The notes: generated by a model from the sequence alone, not told the origin. A stretch of 18,984 nucleotides of DNA from Pseudomonadota bacterium (GCA_021817875.1 JAKAFQ010000016.1:1-18984); one strand, 5' to 3'. Shown: positions 1 to 7,875, numbered from the stretch's first letter. Program-made: numbers and translations.

Positions 1-548
1 TGGGCATCGTCGGCGGCGTGGAACAGGGCCTCGCCGTGTTCCAGTGTCAGCAGCCGCTCCTGGGCGCGGTAGCGCACCACGACTTCGCTGTCCGGTGCCA
101 GATCCACCACACTGCCGTCGCCGAGGGTCACCTCGCGACGCTCGGCGCGCTGCGTCGCGAGCACCGTTTGACGCAGGTTCGTGAACAGCCAGGTCCCGAG
201 CACGCAGAGCACGACGGCACCGGCGGCCGCCAACGCCAGGGGACGCATACGACGGCCTAATGGCGGGACGGAGGCAGGGCGACGGGGCACCTCGAGCCGT
301 GTGACGATCTGCGAGGCGTCGGGTTCGGCGAGCGACAGGATTCGATGCCAGTCTTTGAATCGGGCCAGCTCGCGCTGGAGCATCAGCGTCCGCAGCAGCT
401 CCGAGATATGCTGCGGCGACGCTCTGAGCCAGTCGATCAGCTCTGCGCGGCGCTGCGGCGTCAGCTCTTCGGACTGCAGCGTGATGAGCCAGTACGCCGC
501 GCGCTCGGCAACCTGCCGGGGGCTGCCCGGTTGTTCGTCACGGTTCAT
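1..548 (-). CDS. FecR-family anti-sigma regulator, partial (3' end beyond left edge)
   Basis: About 182 residues are visible before the gene runs off the window. Seen: an N-terminal cytoplasmic region of the DUF4880 type (residues 11-60, with AERAAYWLITLQSEEL and the IDWLRASPQH segment), a proline/arginine-rich linker, one membrane segment at about 103-123, and the start of the periplasmic FecR domain (LGDGSVVDLAPDSEVVVRY, then HGEALFHAADDA at 171-182). In this family the N-terminal part binds a FecI-type sigma factor in the cytoplasm, and the periplasmic part receives a signal from an outer-membrane receptor. The ATG at 548 overlaps the sigma stop codon (ATGA), so the two genes are translationally coupled and should be a cognate pair. 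The usual length is about 320-350 residues, so roughly half is missing. A receptor gene often follows this pair and would lie beyond the left edge. Confidence 0.93.
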   Translation of the reverse strand, partial: MNRDEQPGSPRQVAERAAYWLITLQSEELTPQRRAELIDWLRASPQHISELLRTLMLQRELARFKDWHRILSLAEPDASQIVTRLEVPRRPASVPPLGRRMRPLALAAAGAVVLCVLGTWLFTNLRQTVLATQRAERREVTLGDGSVVDLAPDSEVVVRYRAQERLLTLEHGEALFHAADDA

Positions 549-1093
549 GAGGACGGCAACTCGGATTTGAGGCTCATGCGCAGGCAGGCATAGGCCCGGG
601 CCATGTCGCGCTTGACGATCTTGCGCGTCACGCCGAGGCGCACAGCGATTTCCCGGTGGGGGATGCCGCTGCCGAAGTGCAGGCGTAGGATTTCCCGACA
701 GCGCGGGGGTAGTGCTTCGAGCGCGCGCCGCAACTGCTCATCGGCGCCCGCCCGCTCGAGCTGAGCCTCCGGCGTCAGCGCATCGACCAGCTCCACAAGC
801 CACTCAGACTGATGCGGCATCCGCCGGCTGGCCCGCATCGCCCAGTCGGCGGAGACGTTCGCGGCGATTCTGAACAGGTAGGCCGGTGGGCAGTCGATCA
901 GCTCGGCGCGCTCATACTTGAGCAAGCGCAGAAACACCTCCTGGGCAATGTCATCGATATCGGCCGCCGTACCACCGTGCCTGCGCTCGAGAAACCTCCG
1001 CAGCGGCCGCTGCCATTCCCGGAACCAGTCCGCGAGGCTCTGTGGTGCCCCCTGCGTAGCCAATGATCGTACCCCCTCATACGGACATAGCAC
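545..1093 (-). CDS. ECF-family (FecI-like) RNA polymerase sigma factor
   Basis: This is a 182-residue two-domain ECF sigma factor. Region 2 covers about residues 22-92 (DIDDIAQEVFLRLLKY for core binding, then CPPAYLFRIAANVSADW for -10 recognition). Region 4 covers about 118-173 (LRRALEALPPRCREILRL, then the helix-turn-helix HREIAVRLGVTRKIVKRD). It would direct RNA polymerase to a small regulon once released by the FecR protein encoded just downstream, whose ATG overlaps this stop by 4 bp. The start is uncertain. GTG at 1093 gives the longest form. A TTG at 1063 sits 8 nt after an AGGGGG stretch like the G-rich ribosome sites of the receptor genes nearby, and would give 172 residues. Family membership is clear from the sequence; the regulon is unknown. 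Confidence 0.93.
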   Translation of the reverse strand: MLCPYEGVRSLATQGAPQSLADWFREWQRPLRRFLERRHGGTAADIDDIAQEVFLRLLKYERAELIDCPPAYLFRIAANVSADWAMRASRRMPHQSEWLVELVDALTPEAQLERAGADEQLRRALEALPPRCREILRLHFGSGIPHREIAVRLGVTRKIVKRDMARAYACLRMSLKSELPSS

Positions 1094-1143
1094 AGGCCTA
1101 CACTATATGACCGGTCAGAACCCGGATTGGCCCCCCCCTCGTG

Positions 1144-1171
1144 ACGTCCGGAATCAACGTTCGCCGGACGT
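1144..1171. promoter_or_regulatory. 8-bp inverted repeat between the FecR-like and sigma genes
   Basis: ACGTCCGG and CCGGACGT form perfect arms separated by 12 nt, with a small AACGTT palindrome in the centre. The element lies 51 bp upstream of the sigma GTG and 129 bp downstream of the FecR-like stop. It could be an operator for the sigma gene or an RNA hairpin ending the FecR-like transcript. No T-tract follows on the minus strand. Confidence 0.35.
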
Positions 1172-1299
1172 GCGGACTGCATCCAGTTGCATCTGCGCTC
1201 GGGGAGGCGACCCTTTGGGCCGCGTCCCCGCAGCTCTGCGTGAACAGGCCGCTCACGGCGCGCCGCGCACGGGGGTCCTTCGTCTTGCCGCTGAACGGG

Positions 1300-1860
1300 T
1301 CACCTCAGTGTCTTCGCCCACGCCCGGATCTTTGCGATCGAGGCTGCACCGATCGGTTCTTCCTCCATCAGATCGATCGTCCGGTTCACCATGGACAGCT
1401 GGCCTGCATGCAGATCATCCGGCCTGCGGTGATTCGAAAGGTAATTTTTCCTGACGATCACTTCACCTTCCAGAACGTCGACCTCCTCGCCGCTTTGGCG
1501 CCATCGTGCCGTAACGAGCAGCGTCGACGGGCGGATCACCTCGAGACGCATCAACCGCGTACGGATGACCAATGGCCTGCGGGCCACGGGAACTTCCAAC
1601 AGCGCCTTGCCGTTCAGAGAGATGTCGCGGCGCAGCGGAAATCCGCGCGCGGGTACGACGCGGGTATCGGCCGCAAAGGAGACGATCGTGCCGTCCGCCA
1701 GCCGATGGACGATCGGTTCGTCTCGGACCGCATGCCGCCAGAGCGCGAACCCGGCTCCCAAGCAGAGCAGGGCCCAAGCCCCGACCCGTGATTTTCCGGC
1801 GATCGACCGGATCTCCGGCATCAGCGGCTTCCCCGACGAGACGAAATGGTGTGACGGCAT
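1300..1860 (-). CDS. Short FecR-domain membrane protein lacking the sigma-binding region
   Basis: This 186-residue protein has a single membrane segment at about 26-45 (VGAWALLCLGAGFALW), followed by a periplasmic FecR-like domain. Landmarks are LADGTIVSFAADTRVVPARG (54-73), SLNGKALLEVPVARRPLVI, then VDVLEGEVIVRK and LHAGQLSMV. These match the FecR pattern (DGS/T, an LxGxAxFEV-like strand, VLEGxVxV, LxxGQ). The N-terminal DUF4880 region that binds sigma factors in normal FecR proteins is absent: the upstream frame meets a stop near 1905 and no such sequence was found in the other frames. It may be a decoy, co-regulator or decayed FecR. It lies between receptor 1 (247 bp upstream) and the sigma gene (206 bp downstream). 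A likely promoter at 1902-1930 supports transcription. The ATG at 1821, preceded by GGGGAAG, is an alternative start giving 173 residues. Confidence 0.8.
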   Translation of the reverse strand: MPSHHFVSSGKPLMPEIRSIAGKSRVGAWALLCLGAGFALWRHAVRDEPIVHRLADGTIVSFAADTRVVPARGFPLRRDISLNGKALLEVPVARRPLVIRTRLMRLEVIRPSTLLVTARWRQSGEEVDVLEGEVIVRKNYLSNHRRPDDLHAGQLSMVNRTIDLMEEEPIGAASIAKIRAWAKTLR

Positions 1861-1901
1861 CTCTCGATGGGCGCGCGGCCAAACCCTGGAGAGCGTGCCG
1901 G

Positions 1902-1930
1902 ATTATGTGGACCGGGTGCCTTCCCCGCAA
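1902..1930 (-). promoter_or_regulatory. Sigma-70-like promoter for the short FecR-like gene
   Basis: On the minus strand TTGCGG (1930-1925) is followed after 17 nt by CATAAT (1907-1902), 5 of 6 bases matching the -10 consensus. Transcription would begin near 1895, leaving a leader of about 35 nt before the ATG at 1860. Spacing and position both fit a real promoter, although the -35 box matches only in its TTG. Confidence 0.5.
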
Positions 1931-2066
1931 GCCTCGCCACGGACTCAGGGTGACGTACCGCGATGGTGAGCGCGACCGCCCAGCCACCGCACTGCGGATC
2001 GGCGCCGGCCCGTTGCCCTGTGTCCCGTCGCCGCTCGCCGGACAGGCTTTGCCGGCGTCACAGCCG

Positions 2067-2080
2067 CCCGCGTCCGCGGG
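2067..2080 (-). terminator. GC hairpin downstream of TonB receptor 1
   Basis: CCCGCG and CGCGGG pair around 2 nt (or a 5-bp stem with a 4-nt loop), 27 nt after the receptor 1 stop codon. No U-tract follows on the minus strand, so it is at best a stabilising or weak terminator hairpin. Confidence 0.25.
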
Positions 2081-2107
2081 GAGGTGTTCAGACCTGCGCA
2101 CGTGCGT

Positions 2108-4573
2108 TCAGAAAGACGTCGTGACGCTGACGCCCCAGGTTCGCGGATTTCCCCAGAAGGCATCGGCGCCGGCGCCGCCGCCCGTACTGGTCGGAGCGGC
2201 GCCCATGCCCGCAACATACGTCTCGTTGGTCGCGTTGCGCACGTAGAGCTGCAGATCCCATTTCCGGTAATGCCAGCTCAGAAACATGTCGAGAAGTCTG
2301 CGTGCGCTCAGCAGGTAGTAATCGGTATTCTGGAAGATCGAGGCCCACTGCTTGCCGGTGTACGAATAGCCGAGACGCGGCGTCAATGTGCCGGCCCCGC
2401 CCAGGTCGAATACGTAAGCAAGCGATATGTCGCCCTGAACCGTCGGCGAGTATGGATCCGTCTCGCCGCTGAGATTCACCATGTAAGGCGAGTAGTTTTC
2501 GCACTGGCCGACCTGCCCCGGCGCGCACTGCGGCAGGTTGGTATTGAATGTCGCGGGGGTTTCGTAGGCGGCAATCGCCCGCGCCGAGCCCAGGGCGGAA
2601 TGATTGAAGGCAAGTCCCAGTTGCCCACGCCAGTGACCAAGCAGCGCCTGAGACGAAAACTCCACCCCCTCGATCCTGGATCGGCCGAGATTGATCACAC
2701 CGTTGCCACCGCCCAGCGGGTTGAGCACCTGTTGCTGCATGTCGCGGTAGTTCATGTAGTAGCCGCCGAGCTGGGTGCGCAGATGGTCGCCCAGGAACTG
2801 ACCTTTCCAGCCCGCCTCGTAGTCATCGATGTATTCCGGCTTGAATGTGCTGACCGCACTGTTGATGCCTCCATCCTTGAAGCCCCGAGCCCAGAACACG
2901 TAGAAATGCTGATGCCGGATCGGCGTCCAGTTCAGCGCGACCTTTCCGGATGGCACGCTCTTCGAGTAACTGCCGGTATTCGGGATCACGAGGTTTTCCG
3001 CCAGCGGAATGATGATCACCCCTGAGCTCGACTGGCCATCATTGCTGTAACGCACGCCGACCTGCAGCTGCAGGTCCCGGGTGATCCGGTAGCTCACCTG
3101 ACCGAACAGACCGAACAGATGCACGTGCGCACCGATGTGCAGCACCGTCATGGCGCCTGCACCGTATGGCTGCGGCGCGGTTCCATACGGATACTGGTCA
3201 TAATCGACCGGCGTGAAGCGATAGAAGTACGACGTGCCGCCGAGCCAGGTGAGCCGACCGGTGGACGGTGAAATCAGGTCCAATTCCTGACTGTAGTAGG
3301 TATCCGGGCCGATCCTGTCCGTGCCGAAACTGCCGCCGGCGCCGCCCGGCGCCGCAGAGGCATCGACGTCATCGACCCGCCGCTCTTCCAGGACCTGATA
3401 TCCCGTCATCGAACGCAGTGTGACGTCACCCGGCAGGATGTAGCGCAGCTCGAGCCCATAGCGATCAGCCGTATCGCGCTGCATGGTCGGGGTATTGTAA
3501 TCCAGCTGATGGACGCCGAGGCTTCGGAAGCCGTTGTATTGGCCGGGCCCGCTGTAACCATACTGATAGAAGCTGGAGTCCGGCGAACAGATCGAGCACG
3601 GCGGCAGCGGCCGCGCCGTCAGACCACCGGTGCTCAGGTCGTTGATCTCGATCTTCAGCAGTCCCCGGAATCGCCTGTTGGGCTGAAACAGCAGTCCCAG
3701 ACGCACGTTTTTCTCGTTGACGTGCCCCGGATTGGAGTACGCGCCCGCGGTGGCGTCGCCGATCTGCGCGCCGATGTTCCGGAAGAAGCTGTGGCGTTTT
3801 TCCAGGTTGTACGCGACCCGCGCCGCGAGCACGGCGTTGATCGGCAGATTTACCGCGCCGTCAAGTCTTTTGCGGCCATAATTGCCGGCGATGATCTGCG
3901 CGTAGCCATTGACGCCGCGGAAATTCGGATCGTTTGAATTGATGACCACCGCACCGCCCGTCGAGTTCTGCCCGATGATGGTGCCCTGCGGACCGCGCAG
4001 CACCTCGACGTCGTGGATGTCGTAGAAGGGTTCAGTGAGCAGGATCGCCTCCGGTTCGTACAGGCCGTCGCGGAACACCGGCACGCCGGTGGTCACATTC
4101 GGTGATGCGGTCGTGTTTCCCATTCCCCGAATGTTGATGTTCGTCGTGAAGCCGCCGCTGGTGACCGACAGTCCCGGGACCTGCATTTCCAGATCGCTGA
4201 TGCGGTCGATGTGCTGGTTGAGTATCGCGCTGCCGGATACCGCCGTCTCCGAAACCGAAGTGCGCTGCATGTTTACGGCACGGCGCTGCGCGGTGACCAC
4301 CACCTCCTGCAACGTTGTTCCGATACTCGCCGGATGACGCGTCGCCTGCTTCGCGACCGCGAATCCGGCGTGAAAGGCCAGAGCGCAGCACAGCGCGGCC
4401 ACGGCGGCCGATCGGGGTCGCAGACGGATGCGCCAGGCGCTCGCGTTCCGGTCCGAAGTCGTGTCGCCAGCCGCACCGCGGCCGGATCTTGGTGTTGGAT
4501 GCATCGCGGCGGCGTTCCGGCATGGCGTCCGGGAGAAATGCAGCGCCTCGATGGTTGCAGGCTGAGTGGTCAT
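2108..4573 (-). CDS. TonB-dependent outer-membrane receptor (receptor 1)
   Basis: From the ATG at 4573 this encodes 821 residues. Seen: a hydrophobic signal stretch at about 54-73, TonB box TTLQEVVVTAQ (86-96), then the plug with NINIRGMGN (145-153), VEVLRGPQGT (189-198) and GQNSTGGAV (201-209). A long beta-barrel follows, ending PRTWGVSVTTSF with the terminal Phe typical of outer-membrane proteins. Such receptors import siderophores, vitamins, glycans or other organics using TonB energy; the substrate cannot be assigned. There is no N-terminal STN signalling domain. The ATG at 4573 is chosen because GGGGG lies just upstream, as at the other receptor genes. The 53 residues before the signal core are unusually long, and the ATG at 4504 is an alternative. 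Cysteine pairs (PPCSICSPD and QCAPGQVGQC) probably lie in surface loops. Confidence 0.95.
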   Translation of the reverse strand: MTTQPATIEALHFSRTPCRNAAAMHPTPRSGRGAAGDTTSDRNASAWRIRLRPRSAAVAALCCALAFHAGFAVAKQATRHPASIGTTLQEVVVTAQRRAVNMQRTSVSETAVSGSAILNQHIDRISDLEMQVPGLSVTSGGFTTNINIRGMGNTTASPNVTTGVPVFRDGLYEPEAILLTEPFYDIHDVEVLRGPQGTIIGQNSTGGAVVINSNDPNFRGVNGYAQIIAGNYGRKRLDGAVNLPINAVLAARVAYNLEKRHSFFRNIGAQIGDATAGAYSNPGHVNEKNVRLGLLFQPNRRFRGLLKIEINDLSTGGLTARPLPPCSICSPDSSFYQYGYSGPGQYNGFRSLGVHQLDYNTPTMQRDTADRYGLELRYILPGDVTLRSMTGYQVLEERRVDDVDASAAPGGAGGSFGTDRIGPDTYYSQELDLISPSTGRLTWLGGTSYFYRFTPVDYDQYPYGTAPQPYGAGAMTVLHIGAHVHLFGLFGQVSYRITRDLQLQVGVRYSNDGQSSSGVIIIPLAENLVIPNTGSYSKSVPSGKVALNWTPIRHQHFYVFWARGFKDGGINSAVSTFKPEYIDDYEAGWKGQFLGDHLRTQLGGYYMNYRDMQQQVLNPLGGGNGVINLGRSRIEGVEFSSQALLGHWRGQLGLAFNHSALGSARAIAAYETPATFNTNLPQCAPGQVGQCENYSPYMVNLSGETDPYSPTVQGDISLAYVFDLGGAGTLTPRLGYSYTGKQWASIFQNTDYYLLSARRLLDMFLSWHYRKWDLQLYVRNATNETYVAGMGAAPTSTGGGAGADAFWGNPRTWGVSVTTSF

Positions 4574-4589
4574 CGGATACCCCCATGTC

Positions 4590-4605
4590 GCGCATTGGAA
4601 TGCGC
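4590..4605. promoter_or_regulatory. Near-perfect palindrome just upstream of the receptor 1 start
   Basis: GCGCATT and AATGCGC are perfect 7-bp arms around a central GG. The element ends 17 bp before the start codon, so it could be an operator or a leader hairpin near the ribosome site. The adjacent CATGTCGC (4584-4591) repeats the right half of the palindrome at 4698-4713. Confidence 0.35.
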
Positions 4606-4697
4606 TGTAGCAAGACCGTGCAGTGATAGTTTGAGACAAAACGGTTTGGGCCAATACCACTTTTTGCCATTGCGGTGTGTTGCGCAGGAATTGAGGG

Positions 4698-4713
4698 CGG
4701 CGACATGTCGCCG
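4698..4713. promoter_or_regulatory. Perfect 16-bp palindrome upstream of receptor 1
   Basis: CGGCGACATGTCGCCG reads the same on both strands. It lies 125 bp upstream of the receptor 1 start in an AT-richer stretch, a position suited to a dimeric regulator, for example the TetR protein encoded next upstream. It could also fold as a 6-bp stem with a CATG loop. No terminator T-tract follows directly. Confidence 0.45.
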
Positions 4714-5210
4714 TAAATGTGCTGTTTTACCGCTGTATTTTTAGAGTTAGTCGCATTCTAAAGCACATGCGGTGCAAATGGATGCGCCCGTGAGGTGGTT
4801 GCGTATCATGCTATTTGAGCGTCGACGGATGGCACGCATTGTCCGGCGTGCCGGTCGCCGATCGGCGGCATCGGTCCGGGGATCGGTTCGCCGGGACGAC
4901 GCCCGTGGGGAGCCGATATGCGTTGCTCGCCCGCTACAGATGATTGCAGGAACGGCGCACGGCAGTGCGCGTGCGTGAACGCATGGCACGAATGCGCTCT
5001 GCCGGAATCCGGCTGAGGATTGAGAACCGGAGTTCACCCTGAACCGTGGCGAAGCGTGTGCCGGAGCGGCGTTGGCGCTCCCGATGAACTCGCCGACTAC
5101 CGTGGTGATACCGGCAGGTGGGCCTGTCGGTGGCGGTGGTGCGGCCTCGCTGGCCAGCGGCGCAGGCAGCAGGGGCACCACGCCGGGGTCGGGGCCGGTA
5201 TCGGAATTGC

Positions 5211-5888
5211 TCAGGACGTGTTACGCGGCGCCCCGCCGGCAGGCCGCCCGGCGCTCGTGCGCGGCCGGGCATCGTCCGCGGCGAGGAGCCGCTGGACACT
5301 ATGCTTGATCGTTGCGGCGAGCCGTGCGCGCGAGCCGATGACGTGATGTCCCGGTCCGGTATAGAAGGTAAGTCCGTCCAGCAGGGCGTACAACTGCAGT
5401 GCCAGATCGAGGCACTGCCGCTCGTCAAGATGCGGCGCGGCCGCCCCGATGAAGCCCGCCAGACGCCGTTGATGATGTCGACACATGGCGTTCACCAGGC
5501 GCTCGGCAAATGCATTGTGGCAACTCAGGGCGTGCAGGCCGAGAAAGAAGCGTCGCGAGTCCTGGCGGCAGGCGTCGGCGACCAGGACGTCGATGACGCC
5601 AAGCAGGCGTGCCTGGGCATTGAAGGGCAATTTTTCCTGGATGTAGTCGTATTCACGGCGGATTTCGCCGAGCACATGCTCGAGGGTCGCCGCCAGCAGC
5701 TTGTCCTTGCTGGGAAAGAAGTGCTGCACCGCGCCGAGGCTGATTCCAGCCTCTTTGGCGACCCCACGGGCGGAGAATTCCGCGCCACCCTCGCGGACAA
5801 ACAGCCGCTGCGCCGCGAGCAGAATCCGCCGCATGCCCCGCTCCGCAGCCCCGTCGCCCGAGATGCCGTTCCGACGTGCTTTGCGCAT
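5211..5888 (-). CDS. TetR-family transcriptional regulator
   Basis: This is a 225-residue protein. Its N-terminal TetR DNA-binding domain is at about 18-66: RRILLAAQRLFVREGGAEF, then the helix-turn-helix FSARGVAKEAGISLGAVQHFF and SKDKLL. The remainder (70-210) is a mostly helical ligand and dimerisation domain with no recognisable ligand signature. The arginine-rich C-terminus looks disordered. The start at 5888 is chosen because AGGGGG lies 8 nt upstream and the TetR domain begins soon after; the frame is open for another 37 residues upstream. It is divergent from the Tm-1-like gene and lies upstream of receptor 1 in the same direction, so either neighbour could be its target. TetR proteins usually repress and release DNA on binding a small hydrophobic ligand. 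Confidence 0.93.
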   Translation of the reverse strand: MRKARRNGISGDGAAERGMRRILLAAQRLFVREGGAEFSARGVAKEAGISLGAVQHFFPSKDKLLAATLEHVLGEIRREYDYIQEKLPFNAQARLLGVIDVLVADACRQDSRRFFLGLHALSCHNAFAERLVNAMCRHHQRRLAGFIGAAAPHLDERQCLDLALQLYALLDGLTFYTGPGHHVIGSRARLAATIKHSVQRLLAADDARPRTSAGRPAGGAPRNTS

Positions 5889-5940
5889 TGCAGAACCCCC
5901 TGTAGCGAGACCGAGCCGCGCCTTGCGAGGTACCGGCGCT

Positions 5941-5984
5941 GTGCCGGCACGAATCTTGACGGCGACCGGCCTCACCGATATGGT
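5941..5984 (+). promoter_or_regulatory. Sigma-70-like promoter with adjacent palindrome, facing the Tm-1-like gene
   Basis: TTGACG (5956-5961, 5 of 6 matches) is followed after 17 nt by TATGGT (5979-5984, 4 of 6). The palindrome GTGCCGGCAC (5941-5950) lies just upstream of the -35 box and 53 bp from the tetR start, where a TetR dimer could control both directions. The distance to the next plus-strand gene is long (about 600 nt). Confidence 0.45.
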
Positions 5985-6383
5985 AGCAACAAGTCGCATG
6001 ACTGGTCGAGCGGGGAATCGTCCGGTTGCCTCTCGGGGGGCGGCCTGCGGGACGGGCCGGAGAGCCGGCGGGTGCGCTCGGGGGCTTTGGGCAGCGGGGT
6101 GAGTGGCGCAGCATTCGATGGTCGTCGCGGCTCAGGAATTCCGGGGTTACCCGGCAGTGCGGCCGGCGGGGCGACGGCCGAGCGGGGTGCGCACTTCGCC
6201 CGTACCGGGCTCGGAGGCGTCATTCGCGGTCGACCGCGAAGAGTCGAGCCGAAGGAACGTCCGGATTCGCTCGAAGGCCACACGCCAGGGTCGGACGGGC
6301 ACGGCGCGGCTTGTGCCCGGATCGCCTCGATCGGAATCCGGCGGGGAAACGCCGCCCCGGAGGCAGCCCAGCGCAGCATGAGA

Positions 6384-6402
6384 CCCGAAGCTTCCCTTCG
6401 GG
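6384..6402 (+). other. Stem-loop in the leader of the Tm-1-like gene
   Basis: CCCGAAG and CTTCGGG form a perfect 7-bp stem around a 5-nt loop, about 200 nt before the Tm-1-like start codon. There is no following T-tract. It may be a leader RNA structure or chance in GC-rich DNA. Confidence 0.25.
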
Positions 6403-6597
6403 CGGCTGAATCGCGCTATTCTCGGTGCACCGCTGCACGGCCTGCAGCCACGGTATGCGCGGACACGGTCCCGCGGCGTGGCTCGCGGTTTCACCGACGG
6501 CCGGATCATCTGCGGGGAGGGGCATCGGCGCGGCGGCGTGCCGTGAAGCCGCGCCCGGCCGGCTGGCGCTGCTGTTCTCGTGCTCATTGGAGGAATC

Positions 6598-7866
6598 ATG
6601 GGCTCGGGCTCGCTGACCTCGCGGACAGTTCTGCTGATCGGCACCGCCGATACCAAGGCCCAGGAACTGCTGTTCATCAAGGAGCGGATCGTCGCCGCGG
6701 GCGCGAACGCCATCATCATGGACGTGGGCATCCTCGGTACGCCGTCCTTTGCTGCCGAAATCCCGAACAGCCGGGTCGCGACCGCTGCCGGCACGACCCT
6801 GGAAGCCATCGTATCGCTGCGCGACGAGAACGAAGCCATGACCATCATGGCGAGCGGCGCGGTGCGTATTGCGCGCGAATTGCACGCCACCGGAACGGTA
6901 CACGGCGTGCTTGCAATCGGCGGCACCATGGGAACGGATCTGGCGCTGGAGGTCACCGCTGCGCTGCCGGTCGGATTGCCGAAACTCATCGTGAGCACGA
7001 TTGCATATTCTCCCCTGATCCCACCGGACCGTCTGGCGCCCGACCTGATGATGGTGCTCTGGTCGGGGGGGCTGTACGGGCTCAACAGTCACTGCAAGGC
7101 AATTCTCAGCCAGGCTGCCGGCGCGATCGTTGGCGCCTGCGGATCCATGGTGTCACCGGCCCCTCGTCGGCCGCTGATAGCGGTCAGTTCACTCGGACAA
7201 TCGAGCCTGAGCTACATGCTGTCGCTGATTCCGGCGCTCGAGACCCGCGGCTTCGAGCCGGTGGTTTTTCACTGCATCGGCATGGGCGGGCGCGCGCTGG
7301 AGTGGCTTGCCGCCGAAGGGCGCTTCGTCGCGGTGTTCGATCTGGCGCTGCAGGAGCTCGCCAACGAAGCCCACGGCTCGGTCGCCAGTTCCGGACCGCA
7401 CCGCATGGACACCGTCGGCGCGCTCGGCATTCCACAGATCTGCGCTCCGGGCGGCACCGGCATGATCGACCTGCAGTCCTGGAAGCCGGTGCCCGCCCGG
7501 TACGCCGACCGGGCGTACCACTCGCACAACCGCCTGCTGTCCTCCGTACCCATGAGCCGCGCGGAGCGACGCGCGACCGCCCGACTCATCGCGGAGAAGC
7601 TTGCACGCTCACGCGGGCCGACGGCGTTGCTGTTGCCCCTGAAGGGGCTGCAGGCCGCAGATCGGCCCGGAGAATGGCTGTGCGATCCTGCTGGGCTGGC
7701 GATCTTCTTCGACGAGCTCCGACGCAACCTTCCGCCGTCCGTCGAACTCGTCGAGCTGGACTGCCACATCAACGACCCGCAGTTCGTCGTGGCGGCGCTC
7801 GCCGTGTTCGACCGCTGGTCAAGCCAGGGGCGCGTCCCGCTCCGCTTCGGCAACGCCGAAACGTGA
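6598..7866 (+). CDS. Tm-1-like ATP-binding domain protein (UPF0261 family)
   Basis: This is a 422-residue protein of the UPF0261/Tm-1 family. Landmarks: VLLIGTADTKAQELLFIKER (11-30), IIMDVGILG (39-47), AIGGTMGTDLALE (106-118), LPKLIVSTIAYSP (127-139), then in the second domain SSGPHRMDTVGALGIPQICAPGG (264-286), LLLPLKGLQAAD (344-355) and DCHINDPQF (388-396). The full length matches the family. In plants the Tm-1 N-terminal domain binds ATP and the tobamovirus replicase; the bacterial function is not established. These genes often sit near catabolic genes, which suggests a metabolic role, but that is inference. The ATG at 6598 is preceded by a strong GGAGG five bases upstream; an upstream GTG at 6580 is less likely. 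It is the only confident plus-strand gene here and faces receptor 2 tail to tail. Confidence 0.93.
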   Translation: MGSGSLTSRTVLLIGTADTKAQELLFIKERIVAAGANAIIMDVGILGTPSFAAEIPNSRVATAAGTTLEAIVSLRDENEAMTIMASGAVRIARELHATGTVHGVLAIGGTMGTDLALEVTAALPVGLPKLIVSTIAYSPLIPPDRLAPDLMMVLWSGGLYGLNSHCKAILSQAAGAIVGACGSMVSPAPRRPLIAVSSLGQSSLSYMLSLIPALETRGFEPVVFHCIGMGGRALEWLAAEGRFVAVFDLALQELANEAHGSVASSGPHRMDTVGALGIPQICAPGGTGMIDLQSWKPVPARYADRAYHSHNRLLSSVPMSRAERRATARLIAEKLARSRGPTALLLPLKGLQAADRPGEWLCDPAGLAIFFDELRRNLPPSVELVELDCHINDPQFVVAALAVFDRWSSQGRVPLRFGNAET

Positions 7867-7875
7867 CGCCAGCGG

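Larger units (their letters stand above)
4574..5210. other. Intergenic region between receptor 1 and tetR
   Basis: These 637 bp hold no gene I can support. The part nearest receptor 1 (about 4620-4770) is more AT-rich than its surroundings and contains the palindromes listed separately. A CAAACTA heptamer (4627-4633, minus strand) matches the end of the shared element of receptors 2 and 4, but the rest of that element is absent. No clear -35/-10 pair was identified for receptor 1; the best is TTGGCC, 17 nt, AACTAT, which is weak. The open frame at 4747-5181 (minus) starts with GTG, has no ribosome site, is Ala/Pro/Arg-rich and shows no motif, so it is not called. Confidence 0.6.
5889..6597. 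other. Divergent intergenic region between tetR and the Tm-1-like gene
   Basis: These 709 bp contain no convincing gene; the open frames are GC-rich, Arg/Pro/Gly-rich and without motifs. They hold a candidate plus-strand promoter at 5956-5984, a 10-bp palindrome GTGCCGGCAC at 5941-5950 just before it, and a hairpin at 6384-6402. If that promoter serves the Tm-1-like gene, its untranslated leader would be about 600 nt. Confidence 0.55.

Noticed and set aside
4747..5181. Minus-strand frame of 144 codons between tetR and receptor 1.
   Set aside because: It has no ribosome site at its GTG and no domain. It is Ala/Pro-rich then Arg-rich, and runs through the AT-richer region upstream of receptor 1.
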